A program made the position numbers and the translations under genes. Source: Alteromonas sp. LOR (GTDB lineage: Bacteria > Pseudomonadota > Gammaproteobacteria > Enterobacterales > Alteromonadaceae). From it: DNA of 64,000 nucleotides. Below are positions 36,236 to 46,298 of the stretch, in pieces (within the stretch, counting starts at the first letter, position 1; each line of letters begins with the position of its first letter). Below the pieces are notes generated by a model, which saw only the letters and a program-made list of their open reading frames with translations, was not told the origin of the DNA and made no database searches. The stretch covers positions 553,916 through 617,915 of the forward strand of contig NZ_JQFW01000015.1 in NCBI RefSeq assembly GCF_000753865.1. Reading direction: 5' to 3'.

Positions 36236-37933
36236 ATGGCTGAGGCAACAGGCACAAATTTATCTGTCCCCGACCAAGGGAATGGAATGGATAGCGAGCC
36301 GGAAAATAAATCAGGCTTTATGGATACCCTAGGCAGCGCCGACATGATGCGTCAAATGGCATTGGTCGTTGTGTTAGTTATTTGTGTGGCTATCGCTATT
36401 TTTATTCTCATTTGGTCACAAGAGGCAGATTATCGGCCACTAGCCAAAATGGAAACTCAAGAGTTAATTGAAACCCTTGATTACATGGACGCCAACCAAA
36501 TTGATTATAAGCTTGAAGGCAATACGGTTTACGTGAGAACCGATGAGTTTCAAACCATCCGCCTAGGCATGACGCGACAAGGTCTAAATAACCCTACTGA
36601 GACAGGCACAGACATCATCATGCAAGACATGGGGTTTGGTGTGAGTCAGCGGGTTGAAATGGAGCGTCTTAAGCATGCTCGCGAGCAGCAGATTGCATCA
36701 ACCATTCAGGATATGTCGAGTATTCAAAAAGTACGTGTTTTGCTGGCTATGCCTAAAGAAAATGTATTTGCGCGAAGAGAGAAAAAAGCGTCGGCTACGG
36801 TAGTACTAACCGCTAAGCGAGGCTCAGTAATTACCGGTGAGGAAGTTGACGCAGTAGTGGATATTGTTGCATCAGCAGTACAAAACCTCGACCCATCAAA
36901 AGTAACAGTCACCGACAGCAACGGACGTTTACTCAATTCAGGCTCGCAAGATTCATTGAGTGCACGGGCTCGAAAAGAATATGAAATTGAGCGCCAGCGT
37001 GAGCAGGAGTATTTAGAAAAAATTGATGCCATACTTATCCCAGTATTGGGCATCGGTAATTATACTGCCCAAGCAGACGTATCGATGGACTTTACTGCGA
37101 TGGAACAAACTCAGCGTAGCTACAATCCAGATTTACCTGCAGTACGAAGTGAGATGATTGTAGAAGAAAATAGCGTTGGCGGCGGGGTAGGCGGTATTCC
37201 AGGTGCGCTCTCCAATCAGCCCCCGCTAGACTCTAACATTCCTGAAAATGCCACAGGTGCGGCAAGTCAACAAACTATTCCAGGGCGTACGGCAAAAGAA
37301 TCAACGCGCAACTACGAACTTGATACCACAATCAGCCACACTAAAAAACAATCGGGCGTAATCCGTAGGTTAAGTGTTTCTGTGGCAGTAGACTACACGC
37401 AAGTCGCGGGTGAAGACGGCACCATGACGCCATCACCTCGCAAGCAAGAAGAAATACTCAATATACGCCGACTGTTGCAAGGTGGCGTAGGCTTTGATGT
37501 TACGCGGGGAGACTCTCTTGAAGTGGTTAGCGTGCCATTCATGCGTATGGATACGGGAGAAGTCGAAGATATTCCATTTTGGAAAGACCCCGATCTTCTG
37601 CCTATAATCAAGCTCATCATCGGTGGATTGGTTATAATAGTACTTATCATTTTTGTCATCCGTCCAATGTTGCGTCGCTTGATTAATCCAGACGAAACGA
37701 AAGAAGTTGACGATTTCGATGCTGATGAAGGCTTAGATTTAGGCGACGATACCATTAGCATGCTGTCGACAGATTTCGACGAGGGTCAAGTTGGCTTTGC
37801 AGCAGATGGGTCGCTCATGTTACCTGACTTACACAAAGACGAAGATGTATTAAAAGCCGTGCGCGCCTTAGTTGCAAACGAACCAGAATTGTCAGCCCAA
37901 GTTGTGAAGGGCTGGTTGATGCAAGACGAGTAG
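36236..37933 (+). CDS. fliF: MS-ring protein FliF
   Basis: FliF forms the inner-membrane MS ring, the base for assembly. The 565-residue product has transmembrane helices near 40-62 (ALVVVLVICVAIAIFILIW) and 458-478 (LIIGGLVIIVLIIFVI), and between them the YscJ/FliF secretin-like domain (YRPLAKMETQELIETLDYMD) and the periplasmic FliF-C region with TRNYELDTTISHTKKQSG. The cytoplasmic tail ends in a FliG-binding segment. It lies 12 bases after fliE. Confidence 0.96.
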   Translation: MAEATGTNLSVPDQGNGMDSEPENKSGFMDTLGSADMMRQMALVVVLVICVAIAIFILIWSQEADYRPLAKMETQELIETLDYMDANQIDYKLEGNTVYVRTDEFQTIRLGMTRQGLNNPTETGTDIIMQDMGFGVSQRVEMERLKHAREQQIASTIQDMSSIQKVRVLLAMPKENVFARREKKASATVVLTAKRGSVITGEEVDAVVDIVASAVQNLDPSKVTVTDSNGRLLNSGSQDSLSARARKEYEIERQREQEYLEKIDAILIPVLGIGNYTAQADVSMDFTAMEQTQRSYNPDLPAVRSEMIVEENSVGGGVGGIPGALSNQPPLDSNIPENATGAASQQTIPGRTAKESTRNYELDTTISHTKKQSGVIRRLSVSVAVDYTQVAGEDGTMTPSPRKQEEILNIRRLLQGGVGFDVTRGDSLEVVSVPFMRMDTGEVEDIPFWKDPDLLPIIKLIIGGLVIIVLIIFVIRPMLRRLINPDETKEVDDFDADEGLDLGDDTISMLSTDFDEGQVGFAADGSLMLPDLHKDEDVLKAVRALVANEPELSAQVVKGWLMQDE

Positions 37934-37945
37934 TGAGAAAATATT

Positions 37946-38986
37946 ATGGCTGAAGAACTTGCCAACGTTGAAGACCAGTCCTACGACGTCAGTAAATTAG
38001 AAGGCGTTGAAAAGGCAGCAATATTGCTTTTGAGCTTGTCTGAAGAAGATGCCGCGCAAATACTTAAGCACTTAGAGCCAAAGCAGGTACAAAAGCTCGG
38101 CAGTGAGATGGCGAAAGTCGATGATATGACACAAACCAAAATCACGGCGGTGCACAAGCATTTCATTGAAGAGATTCAAAACTACAGTACCATTGGGTTC
38201 CAGAGTCAAGACTTTGTTAAGCGAGCACTTACTGCCGCTCTTGGTGAAGACAAAGCCGCCAATCTTATTGATCAAATACTTATGGGAAGCGGTGCGAAAG
38301 GCCTCGATTCACTTAAGTGGATGGATTCTAAGCAGGTGGCCAGCATCATTCGAAACGAGCACCCGCAGATACAAACTATTGTATTGTCCTATTTAGAGCC
38401 GGAACAAAGTGCAGAGATTTTGGCCCAGTTCCCAGAGAAGGTGCGGTTAGACCTCCTTATGCGTATTGCTAATCTTGAAGAAGTACAGCCAGCAGCACTG
38501 CAAGAGCTCAACGAAATTATGGAGAAACAGTTCGCGGGTCAAGCTGGAACACAAGCCGCGAAAATGGGCGGCTTGAAATCTGCAGCCAATATTATGAACT
38601 ACCTAGATACCTCTATTGAAGGGCAGTTGATGGATGCAATTCGCGAGCAAGACGAAGAAATGAGTCAGCAAATTCAAGATCTCATGTTTGTCTTCGACAA
38701 CCTAATTGATGTTGATGACAAAGGCATTCAGGCTATTCTTCGAGAAGTGCAGCAAGACGCCCTACTCAAATCAATTAAAGGTGCGGATGAAGAGCTTAAA
38801 GACAAGATCATGCGCAACATGTCAAAACGTGCGGCCGAAATGCTTAACGATGACCTTGAGGCGCTTGGTCCAGTTCGTATCTCTGAAGTTGAAGTGGCGC
38901 AGAAAGAAATTCTTTCAGTGGCCCGTCGACTTTCTGACTCTGGCGAAATTATGCTTGGCGGCGGTGGCGGCGAAGAGTTCTTGTAA
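37946..38986 (+). CDS. fliG: Motor switch protein FliG
   Basis: FliG is the C-ring subunit that contacts the stator and generates torque. The 346 residues show GVEKAAILLLSLSEEDAAQI at 19-38, the EHPQ motif in RNEHPQIQTIVLSYLEPEQS near 132-151, and the C-terminal torque helix region with IQDLMFVFDNLIDVDDKGIQ and the charged KIMRNMSKRAAEML. It has normal length and follows fliF by 12 bases. Confidence 0.97.
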   Translation: MAEELANVEDQSYDVSKLEGVEKAAILLLSLSEEDAAQILKHLEPKQVQKLGSEMAKVDDMTQTKITAVHKHFIEEIQNYSTIGFQSQDFVKRALTAALGEDKAANLIDQILMGSGAKGLDSLKWMDSKQVASIIRNEHPQIQTIVLSYLEPEQSAEILAQFPEKVRLDLLMRIANLEEVQPAALQELNEIMEKQFAGQAGTQAAKMGGLKSAANIMNYLDTSIEGQLMDAIREQDEEMSQQIQDLMFVFDNLIDVDDKGIQAILREVQQDALLKSIKGADEELKDKIMRNMSKRAAEMLNDDLEALGPVRISEVEVAQKEILSVARRLSDSGEIMLGGGGGEEFL

Positions 38987-38992
38987 TAGTGT

Positions 38993-39038
38993 CTTTAAAT
39001 ACTGATTTGCCTTTAAATGCTGTTGCCTTCAAATACTG
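38993..39038 (+). repeat. Three degenerate repeats between fliG and fliH
   Basis: CTTTAAATACTG (38993-39004), CTTTAAATGCTG (39011-39022) and CTTCAAATACTG (39027-39038) fill the 58-base gap between fliG and fliH. The last copy adjoins the fliH ribosome site. Confidence 0.7.
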
Positions 39039-39044
39039 GGAAAA

Positions 39045-39830
39045 ATGATGTCTACGAACAAAGGTTTTAGTGAAAGGGAAGCAAGCGATGCTAAGAAATG
39101 GGACCTGCCATTTGTAGAAGATGCCAGTGCTAAAAAAAATGACGGCACGACTAACGCCTTAAACCGTCGCTCAGACTGGAAGTATGAGCCCCCTGAAGAA
39201 ATAGAAGAAATTTCTCCGCCAACCGCGGATGAAATTGAGGCGATTCGTCAAGCAGCATTTGATGAGGGGATGAGCGATGGAAAGGCCGCCGGCTATGAAG
39301 AAGGAAAAGCCCAAGGGCTAGAGGAAGGATTTAACGAAGGCCGTGAAAAAGGCCACACAGAAGGGTTAGCCCAAGGCCTAGAAGAAGGGCAGTCTCAAAT
39401 AGCGACGCAAACTGAGCAGTGGCAGATGCTCGTTGATAAGTTACATGACCCACTCTCCCAAGCAAATGATGAAACCCGCGACCAGCTAGTAAAGCTGGCG
39501 GTTACCCTTGCCAAAGCCGTCATTAAAACTGAAATTGATACCAACAAAAGCGTGATTATACAGGCGTTAAGCGAGGGTATAAAAGCGCTTCCCATCAATC
39601 AAAATGAATACCAAATACATTTACACCCTGACGATATCACTATTGTGAAGGAGCACTTTTCTGAAGAGGAAGTGGAAAAGAAAAAGTGGAATTTGATCGC
39701 CGCGCCTAACATGGAGCGAGGTGGCTGCGACATCGTGACAGCCCAAAACGCAGTGGATGTTTCTGTTGAAAGGCGATGCCGAGAGGTCATTGAGCGCTTC
39801 CTTCTAAACCAGGGGTTAAACGATGACTAG
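39045..39830 (+). CDS. fliH: Export ATPase regulator FliH
   Basis: FliH binds and restrains FliI and ties it to the C ring. The 261-residue protein has a charged N-terminus, then a glycine repeat region (about 80-125: [20 protein letters not shown] and following) that shows the GxxxG helix pattern known for FliH, and a C-terminal domain with [16 protein letters not shown] and [23 protein letters not shown] at 39045 (or 39048) follows TGGGAAAA. It overlaps fliI by 8 bases. Confidence 0.93.
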   Translation: MMSTNKGFSEREASDAKKWDLPFVEDASAKKNDGTTNALNRRSDWKYEPPEEIEEISPPTADEIEAIRQAAFDEGMSDGKAAGYEEGKAQGLEEGFNEGREKGHTEGLAQGLEEGQSQIATQTEQWQMLVDKLHDPLSQANDETRDQLVKLAVTLAKAVIKTEIDTNKSVIIQALSEGIKALPINQNEYQIHLHPDDITIVKEHFSEEEVEKKKWNLIAAPNMERGGCDIVTAQNAVDVSVERRCREVIERFLLNQGLNDD

Positions 39831-41151
39831 CCCATGGCACAATCACTTTGAGTCGCTGACTAAGCAGGTGGCGTCGGTACCAATTGTGGCGGCGGGTAAG
39901 CTGGTTCGCGGTATTGGTTTAACCTTGGAAGCGGTTGGATGTCAACTTCCCGTTGGAAGCCAATGCCTTGTGCAAACCATTGAAGGCGAAATTGAAGCGG
40001 AAGTAGTAGGGTTTGGCGATGACATTACCTATTTAATGCCCACCGAAGCGGTAAGAGGGATTGTTCCTGGCAGTAGGGTAATGCCATTAAATCGACAGGG
40101 CGGTTTACCCGTGGGGATGGGGCTATTAGGCAGAGTGGTAGATGGCAACGGCCAGCCACTCGATGGCCTTGGTGAAATTGAGGCTGAACATCGCGCACCT
40201 ACTACCCGTCCGCCAATGAACCCGCTCATAAGGCGACCTATTAATACTGCAATGGATGTGGGCGTTCGCGCCATTAATGCACTTAATACCGTAGGTGTTG
40301 GACAGCGCATGGGCCTATTCGCCGGCAGTGGTGTAGGCAAAAGTGTGTTATTAGGAATGATGACAAGGGGCTGTGAAGCGGACGTAGTTGTAGTTGGCCT
40401 TGTGGGAGAGCGTGGGCGAGAAGTAAAAGAATTTATTCACGACATTCTCACAGAAGAAGAGCGCAAGCGTGCAGTGGTAGTCGCAGCACCAGCAGATACG
40501 TCTCCATTAATGCGACTAAAAGGCTGCGAAACTGCAGTGACTATTGCAGAGTATTTTCGCGACAAGGGAATGAAAGTGCTGCTTTTAATCGATTCTCTCA
40601 CGCGTTATGCCATGGCACAGCGCGAAATAGCGTTAGCCGTGGGAGAGCCGCCTGCAACAAGAGGCTATCCACCTTCCGTATTTGCGCGGTTACCAGCACT
40701 GGTAGAGCGCGCCGGTAATGGAAGTGAAAAGCAGGGTTCGATAACTGCGTTTTATACGGTATTAACAGAAGGCGATGATTTACAAGACCCGGTAGCGGAT
40801 GCCGCAAGAGCCATTCTAGATGGCCATGTGGTGCTATCTCGTACATTGGCGGACAGTGGCCATTATCCTGCCATCGATATTGAATCATCTATTAGTCGAG
40901 TGATGCCGCAAGTTGTGAGTGAAGAGCATCAATTAATGGCACGGCGTATTCGTCAGGTGTATTCTCAATACAAACAAAACCAAGATCTCATCTCTATTGG
41001 TGCATATGCAAAAGGCTCAGACCCGCGTATCGATTTAGCCATAAGGGCAGAACCTGCAATCAACGCATTTTTGCAGCAGGGAATGAATCAAGTGTTAGCT
41101 TATGACGAAAGTCTAGAGGGTATGGCAGCGCTCGCGAAAGGATTAGGATAA
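39823..41151 (+). CDS. fliI: Flagellar export ATPase FliI
   Basis: FliI is the type III export ATPase, related to the F1 beta subunit. The 442 residues include Walker [18 protein letters not shown] near 165-181, [15 protein letters not shown], the Walker B segment [20 protein letters not shown], and [20 protein letters not shown], all diagnostic. The start ATG 39823 lies within the fliH end and its last base overlaps the fliJ start, indicating tight translational coupling. Confidence 0.97.
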   Translation: MTSPWHNHFESLTKQVASVPIVAAGKLVRGIGLTLEAVGCQLPVGSQCLVQTIEGEIEAEVVGFGDDITYLMPTEAVRGIVPGSRVMPLNRQGGLPVGMGLLGRVVDGNGQPLDGLGEIEAEHRAPTTRPPMNPLIRRPINTAMDVGVRAINALNTVGVGQRMGLFAGSGVGKSVLLGMMTRGCEADVVVVGLVGERGREVKEFIHDILTEEERKRAVVVAAPADTSPLMRLKGCETAVTIAEYFRDKGMKVLLLIDSLTRYAMAQREIALAVGEPPATRGYPPSVFARLPALVERAGNGSEKQGSITAFYTVLTEGDDLQDPVADAARAILDGHVVLSRTLADSGHYPAIDIESSISRVMPQVVSEEHQLMARRIRQVYSQYKQNQDLISIGAYAKGSDPRIDLAIRAEPAINAFLQQGMNQVLAYDESLEGMAALAKGLG

Positions 41152-41597
41152 TGTCGAAACAACTAGAGCGGTTAGCCGAGTTTGAAAAGGAAAAAGAACA
41201 GCGAGAGGCGCGTTTTTACCAACAGGCGCAGCTTAATGTTAATCAACAAAAGCAAAAGCTTTCTAGTTTAGAGCAATATCGCGTTGATTATATCAAGGGT
41301 ATTCAACAGACCGGACAGTCTGGTGTTACAGCCACCTATTATCAGCAGCACCTTTCTTTTGTGGGAAAGCTTGATAAGGCATGCGAACAGCAAATGCACA
41401 TTATTGGTCAAGCGAAAGTCGCCGCCGATCAACGCAAGCAAATGTGGCTTAAACAGCAGCAAAAGGTGAAAGCGGTCACACTTTTACTTGATAAAAAGCG
41501 TATAGCAAAAGAGCAAAAAGAGGCGAAGGCCGAGCAGGCTATGATGGATGAGTTTGCCACTCAGCGATTTATTCGCTCTAAGCGTTCGGTTTTCTAA
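41151..41597 (+). CDS. fliJ: Flagellar export protein FliJ
   Basis: FliJ is the central stalk of the export ATPase. The 148-residue product is a single long coiled coil, rich in Gln, Lys and Glu, with AEFEKEKEQREARFYQQAQL at 8-27 and EQKEAKAEQAMMDEFATQRF near the end, as in FliJ of related species. It overlaps the last base of fliI. A 644-base non-coding gap follows. Confidence 0.93.
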   Translation: MSKQLERLAEFEKEKEQREARFYQQAQLNVNQQKQKLSSLEQYRVDYIKGIQQTGQSGVTATYYQQHLSFVGKLDKACEQQMHIIGQAKVAADQRKQMWLKQQQKVKAVTLLLDKKRIAKEQKEAKAEQAMMDEFATQRFIRSKRSVF

Positions 41598-41692
41598 CTC
41601 CTTTTTACCTTTTCCGTGGTTTCAATTTATCTTCCCTTTGATGAAATACCTCTCGACTCTTGACCAGGTTGTCTCCAATTTTATATCTGCCA

Positions 41693-41905
41693 CTTCATAA
41701 CTCTAGCTTCATAATTCTAGCTTCATAAGTCACTTCTTCATTCTTTAAGTGCTGACGTTATAAACCTGTTGGTGCGTCCTTTGCTTTAACCTTTTTAGAG
41801 AGCCGTGATTTGGTTTCAGGCGATTTAGAGTAAAGGGATTTATAGACAAGCGATTCTGAGTTAAAGGAGTCAGAGAGCATTAATTCAGAAAGCATCAATT
41901 TAGAA
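41693..41905 (+). repeat. Degenerate short tandem repeats upstream of fliK
   Basis: Three families are visible. CTTCATAA recurs at 41693, 41707 and 41721 with a 14-base period (spacer CTCTAG or TTCTAG). GCGATTTAGAGTAAAGGGAT (41820-41839) recurs as GCGATTCTGAGTTAAAGGAG (41850-41869). AGCATTAATTCAGAA (41876-41890) recurs as AGCATCAATTTAGAA (41891-41905) and partly again after 41906. Confidence 0.75.
41770..41785 (+). promoter_or_regulatory. Candidate sigma-54 promoter for fliK
   Basis: TGGTGC, GTCCT, TTGCT keeps the essential GG and GC with 12-base spacing but differs from TGGCAC at two positions. It would give a leader of about 445 bases before fliK. Confidence 0.5.
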
Positions 41906-42241
41906 AGTATCGAAGCAAGTCAAAACAACACTATTATTTTTATTAGCGTACAAATGGAAGCAAAAAGTATGGCTTGAAATGTTTATTGCGGTACGTTTAT
42001 TGCTCCACCAGTTATTAAGTATCGCTAGATATCGCTAACCATGGCGAAGAAAGCAAGAAAGACCATTAGGCTTTTACACCGTTGTTAACGCAAATTGTAA
42101 GTATTAAAAATACCTTTATAAAAATGAATGTTTTTAAAATTTATAACTTTCATGTAGTTACATTTTTATTTGCGTACAGACAACGATATAACTTTTTACA
42201 TTACTGGCTTTGCCGGTGAACGTGTAGGACGGTAGAAAATC

Positions 42242-44458
42242 ATGCAACAAGTTGCCGCAAATAAAACAGACATTGCCGCATTGCCCTTCTCGGCAACTTC
42301 CACAGCAAAAGCGGTGGGGACAGGCCTAGACAGTCAAGCTAAAGGACAAAATACCGACGCTTTTAACAGTCTTTACCAAGAGGCAAAGTCTGTAGGCCGT
42401 GATTTCGTATTAAACGAAAACGCTCGCAGTGCTGACAATGCGTCTCGCGAAAGTGATACCCGAGCTGAACGTGCCGAATTGAACAACAAAGGCACGAGCG
42501 CTAAAGGCCCCGAAAACGCGAATAAACAGTCAAATAATGACTCAATGTTGAAAGATAGCAGTCACAGAGGGCTTGATTTTGATAACGGTAAATCTCCTGT
42601 GAATGCATCGGTAACCGTTACTGAAAAAGAATACACAATAGGCGCTGATGGTAACAAAGCGCTTACCAATTCTCGGATTACAAATGAAGAGGCTGGTGAA
42701 CCCGATTGGATAGCACTCGTTGAGGGCATCACTAAAAGCGCATTGGGACAGGCTTCTAACAGTAGCAGCGCTGGAGGGGTTGGTAGTGCCGACAATAGCA
42801 TTCAATCAATTAATGCCGAGAGGCTAGATGAGAGCAGCGCCATTGCTGATGCAGCTTCTGAATTAATGTCTCATTTACAGTCTATGGAAGGGGACGATGT
42901 AGCTTCTAATCAAACACTGGCTGATAAATTAAGCGAGCTGAGTAATTTGCTTAATAAACAAGTCGAACATGCAGACACGAAAGATAGTGCACAGAGCGAG
43001 GGTGCGGGAGAAGATAAAGGCACAGATACATTGAGTGAGTTGCTTGCAGCGCTAACAGGTTCAGAGTCTTCTGAGCGACAAAGTGCCTCAGAGAATGCCA
43101 GCCCAGAAGATGCTAGCAGCGAAGAGAGCGCACAAAAAGCGTTTTTACTCAGCCTTGCAAAAGATGCGCTTCCAACACCAACCGACAGACTACGTAAGGC
43201 ACTGTCTAAAGAAAATGCGGGTGAAACCGCCACTGTGCAAACAAACACCAATATTGACACCTTGCATGATGAGCTAACAAACGCAGGTACAAAGGGCCAA
43301 GACTCTGTCACTCTTCAACAGTTATCTGCATTGCGCGCAAAGACAGCGGTTTCTGATATAGATGCTTCAGGTCTAGATGTTCCAGACCCCAACGCTTCAA
43401 ACCTAATTGCTTCAGATTCAGAGGCCGAACAGAGTTTACTTACTGCTGCTCAGCAAGACGTTTCTGCCAAAGTAGTGGCATCCGCTGCTGCGGGTAATGG
43501 AGAGAATGCAAATACAACGAGCGCTACGTCTAGCCTTAATAAAGGTGGAGACAACTCTGTAGCGAGCTTAGAGGCGGCTACCTTAAGCGATGAGTCTCTT
43601 TTAATGGCAATTAATAAATTATCGCCTGAAACGGCGCAAAAAGCGACAGAAGCCTTTGCCGAACGCATGGTTGCTCTTGTGCCAAATAGTCAGCAGCAAC
43701 AGGCGGTGAAAGCAAATATTATTGCGGGCATTAACGAGTTCCAAAAGCAGGTTGAACAGGGCCATCAGCCTGGTATCGACTTATCAGCAATAGTTGCTGA
43801 CGCTGCCAAAGAAGCCTCACTTGCCAGTGACGTATCGGCTGCCCTTAATTCAAGAGTCGATGCCCAAGCGGGGCAGTTTATGCAGTTGATGAACAACGCC
43901 CAAAACAGTATCCATCAAATCGTGCAGAATCAATTAGCGCAAGTTGATACAACGATTAATGAAAACAGCCAGCTACGCTCAGAGGCTTCTAAACCGCAAC
44001 AGCAGTTTGAGGGCTTTGATAAAGCCGTTAATATTCATAAGCCAGAAGGGCAACAGCAGCTGAACGAAAAAATTCGCTGGATGGTTAACGCCAGAAATAC
44101 AATGGCAGAGATTCGTTTAGACCCGCCAGAATTGGGCAGTATGCAGGTGCGTGTAAACGTGCAGGGTGATGCGGCTAGCGTAAGCTTTATCGTGCAATCT
44201 CAGCAGGCTAAAGACGCCCTTGCCGACACTATGCCAAAACTCAGAGACATGTTATCTGAACAAGGCATCGAACTTGGCGATGCTCAAGTAAGAAAAGATA
44301 ACTCACAAAACGGTGAAAGTGGTCAGCAACTTGCAAGCCAAAGTGGAAATGGTCAGGGGCAGCGTGGAAATAATGACGCTGAGTTTGATGACGACACTCG
44401 AGTGATTGAACAAGCGGTAACGAGAGAAGCAAAAGGCGGTATTGATTATTACGCTTAG
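42242..44458 (+). CDS. fliK: Hook-length control protein FliK
   Basis: FliK measures the hook and switches the export gate to late substrates. The 738-residue product is mostly a long low-complexity, Ser/Ala/Asp/Glu-rich region, longer than the E. coli protein (about 400), followed by the conserved hook-length domain near 600-690 with ARNTMAEIRLDPPELGSMQV and VSFIVQSQQAKDALADTMPK. ATG at 42242 follows GGACGG. The extra length lies in the N-terminal ruler part. Confidence 0.93.
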   Translation: MQQVAANKTDIAALPFSATSTAKAVGTGLDSQAKGQNTDAFNSLYQEAKSVGRDFVLNENARSADNASRESDTRAERAELNNKGTSAKGPENANKQSNNDSMLKDSSHRGLDFDNGKSPVNASVTVTEKEYTIGADGNKALTNSRITNEEAGEPDWIALVEGITKSALGQASNSSSAGGVGSADNSIQSINAERLDESSAIADAASELMSHLQSMEGDDVASNQTLADKLSELSNLLNKQVEHADTKDSAQSEGAGEDKGTDTLSELLAALTGSESSERQSASENASPEDASSEESAQKAFLLSLAKDALPTPTDRLRKALSKENAGETATVQTNTNIDTLHDELTNAGTKGQDSVTLQQLSALRAKTAVSDIDASGLDVPDPNASNLIASDSEAEQSLLTAAQQDVSAKVVASAAAGNGENANTTSATSSLNKGGDNSVASLEAATLSDESLLMAINKLSPETAQKATEAFAERMVALVPNSQQQQAVKANIIAGINEFQKQVEQGHQPGIDLSAIVADAAKEASLASDVSAALNSRVDAQAGQFMQLMNNAQNSIHQIVQNQLAQVDTTINENSQLRSEASKPQQQFEGFDKAVNIHKPEGQQQLNEKIRWMVNARNTMAEIRLDPPELGSMQVRVNVQGDAASVSFIVQSQQAKDALADTMPKLRDMLSEQGIELGDAQVRKDNSQNGESGQQLASQSGNGQGQRGNNDAEFDDDTRVIEQAVTREAKGGIDYYA

Positions 44459-44644
44459 CCCTTTTGGCAAGGTGCTTTTTTAGCAGAGTAAGTTTAATAC
44501 TGCTGGTTTTGACCGAACAGTTAAGCTCAAACAGTGTATATCAGCAAATATCTGCAAATTTTGACTAAGGCAGCATTGCGATTTTTACCTGAAGTCTGAT
44601 AATACAGGCTTTGTGGTACTAAATAAGATATAGAAGAGATTTCC

Positions 44645-45181
44645 ATGGCAGATGAAGAGTTACAGGTAGAAGAAGGCGGAAAAAAGAAAAGCAAATTGAT
44701 GCTTATCATCATTATTGCTGTCGTAGTTATCGGCGGTGCGGCCGGTGCTTACTTTTTCCTTTTTGCAGGCAGTGATGAACCTGCGGCAGATCAACTCCCT
44801 GAAACAGAGGCCGCAGCTTCTGCAGCGCCAGCAACACAAGGTGGCGGGGCTGAAATTGGAACCGCACTATATGTGGCTATGCCAAGACCTTTTGTGTTTA
44901 ATGTTCCCGGCGGAGGGCGTGACCGCTTAGTACAAATTAAAGTACAGCTGTTAGTACGTGGTTCTGACAACGAAGAGCTTGTAAAAACACATATTCCTTT
45001 AATTGAAGGTACGCTGTTACAAACGTTTAGTATGTCAAATGCTGAAGACTTGGTAACCGAAGCAGGCAAAATAGAACTTCGTGAACAGGCTGTCAGCGAA
45101 GTTAAAAAAGCGCTGGAAGAAAACGATATAGGTAGCAACGTAGTGGAGCGAGTGTTATTCACTGGCTTTGTGATGCAGTAG
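44645..45181 (+). CDS. fliL: Flagellar basal body protein FliL
   Basis: FliL is a single-pass inner-membrane protein that surrounds stator units. The 178 residues have a lysine-rich cytoplasmic start, one transmembrane helix near 19-40 (LMLIIIIAVVVIGGAAGAYF), a Pro/Ala linker and a periplasmic domain with YVAMPRPFVFNVPGGGRDRL and QIKVQLLVRGSDNEELVKTH. ATG at 44645 follows AGAAGAG. It is followed by fliM after 39 bases. Confidence 0.94.
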   Translation: MADEELQVEEGGKKKSKLMLIIIIAVVVIGGAAGAYFFLFAGSDEPAADQLPETEAAASAAPATQGGGAEIGTALYVAMPRPFVFNVPGGGRDRLVQIKVQLLVRGSDNEELVKTHIPLIEGTLLQTFSMSNAEDLVTEAGKIELREQAVSEVKKALEENDIGSNVVERVLFTGFVMQ

Positions 45182-45220
45182 CAGTATGCATATTGTGCAT
45201 GCGATAACGGGTAGAACACT

Positions 45221-46282
45221 GTGAGCGATTTATTATCACAAGATGAGATCGACGCCCTATTACACGGCGTGGATGATGTGGAAGAAGAAGAGGTTAGCAG
45301 CGATGCTGAATCTGGCGCTTCGACGCTCGAGTATGACTTTTCCTCACAGGATCGCATTGTTCGTGGGCGCATGCCAACCCTTGAGATTGTGAATGAGCGA
45401 TTTGCTCGCCATATGCGAGTTAGCCTCTTCAACATGATGCGTCGTTCTGCTGAAGTGTCAATCAACGGTATTCAAATGATTAAGTTCGGCGAATACATTC
45501 ACACATTGTTTGTTCCAACCAGTTTGAATATGGTGCGTTTTCGCCCCTTAAAAGGTACTGGCCTGATTACTATGGAAGCGCGACTTGTATTTATACTGGT
45601 TGATAACTTCTTTGGTGGAGACGGACGCTATCATGCAAAAATTGAGGGTAGGGAATTTACGCCTACCGAGCGTCGTATCATTCAAATGTTGCTCAAAATA
45701 ATATTTGAAGATTATAAAGAGGCATGGGCGCCGGTAATGGACGTCTCTTTTGAATATTTAGATTCAGAAGTTAACCCTGCTATGGCCAACATTGTGAGCC
45801 CCACTGAAGTGGTGGTGATAAGCTCGTTTCATATAGAGCTTGACGGTGGCGGTGGTGATTTCCACGTATCATTGCCATACTCGATGCTAGAGCCTATTCG
45901 AGAGTTGCTCGATGCGGGTGTACAAAGCGACAAAGAAGATACGGACCTTCGCTGGAGCAAAGCGCTTCGCGACGAAATTATGGACGTCAAAGTGGCGTTA
46001 ACCACGCACATGCTTGATGTAGATGTGCCGCTGAGAGACGTGATGGAGTTTAAACCGGGCGATATTATTCCTGTTGAAATGCCTGAAACTATCACGGTAC
46101 TCATCGAAGATTTACCCACATTTAGAGCTAAACTTGGACGCTCAAGAGACAACTTAGCTTTGAAGATTGTAGAGAAAATCGCAAGACCGACTTCTGTGAA
46201 GTCTGAGCTGCAATTATTAACCCGTGGCGGGCGCATTATTGATAATGATGCCGAGCTACAAGTACTCGAAGAAGACCTGTAA
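45221..46282 (+). CDS. fliM: Motor switch protein FliM
   Basis: FliM is the C-ring subunit that binds phosphorylated CheY. The N-terminus has the CheY-binding motif LLSQDEIDALLHG (4-16); the middle domain follows with DRIVRGRMPTLEIVNERFAR and FEDYKEAWAPVMDVSFEYLD, and a C-terminal SpoA domain is near 270-335. The product is 353 residues. The start is GTG at 45221, only weakly preceded by GGGTAG. Confidence 0.96.
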   Translation: MSDLLSQDEIDALLHGVDDVEEEEVSSDAESGASTLEYDFSSQDRIVRGRMPTLEIVNERFARHMRVSLFNMMRRSAEVSINGIQMIKFGEYIHTLFVPTSLNMVRFRPLKGTGLITMEARLVFILVDNFFGGDGRYHAKIEGREFTPTERRIIQMLLKIIFEDYKEAWAPVMDVSFEYLDSEVNPAMANIVSPTEVVVISSFHIELDGGGGDFHVSLPYSMLEPIRELLDAGVQSDKEDTDLRWSKALRDEIMDVKVALTTHMLDVDVPLRDVMEFKPGDIIPVEMPETITVLIEDLPTFRAKLGRSRDNLALKIVEKIARPTSVKSELQLLTRGGRIIDNDAELQVLEEDL

Positions 46283-46298
46283 GGTAAGGGGAGTTCCC

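Larger units (their letters stand above)
41598..42241. other. 644-base gap between fliJ and fliK, filled with short repeats
   Basis: No gene is supported here. The first half is built of degenerate tandem repeats (listed separately) and contains a sigma-54-like site at 41770. The second half (about 41930-42200) is AT-rich without recognisable features. A normal bacterial operon would have fliJ and fliK nearly adjacent, so the gap is unusual within this locus. Confidence 0.6.
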
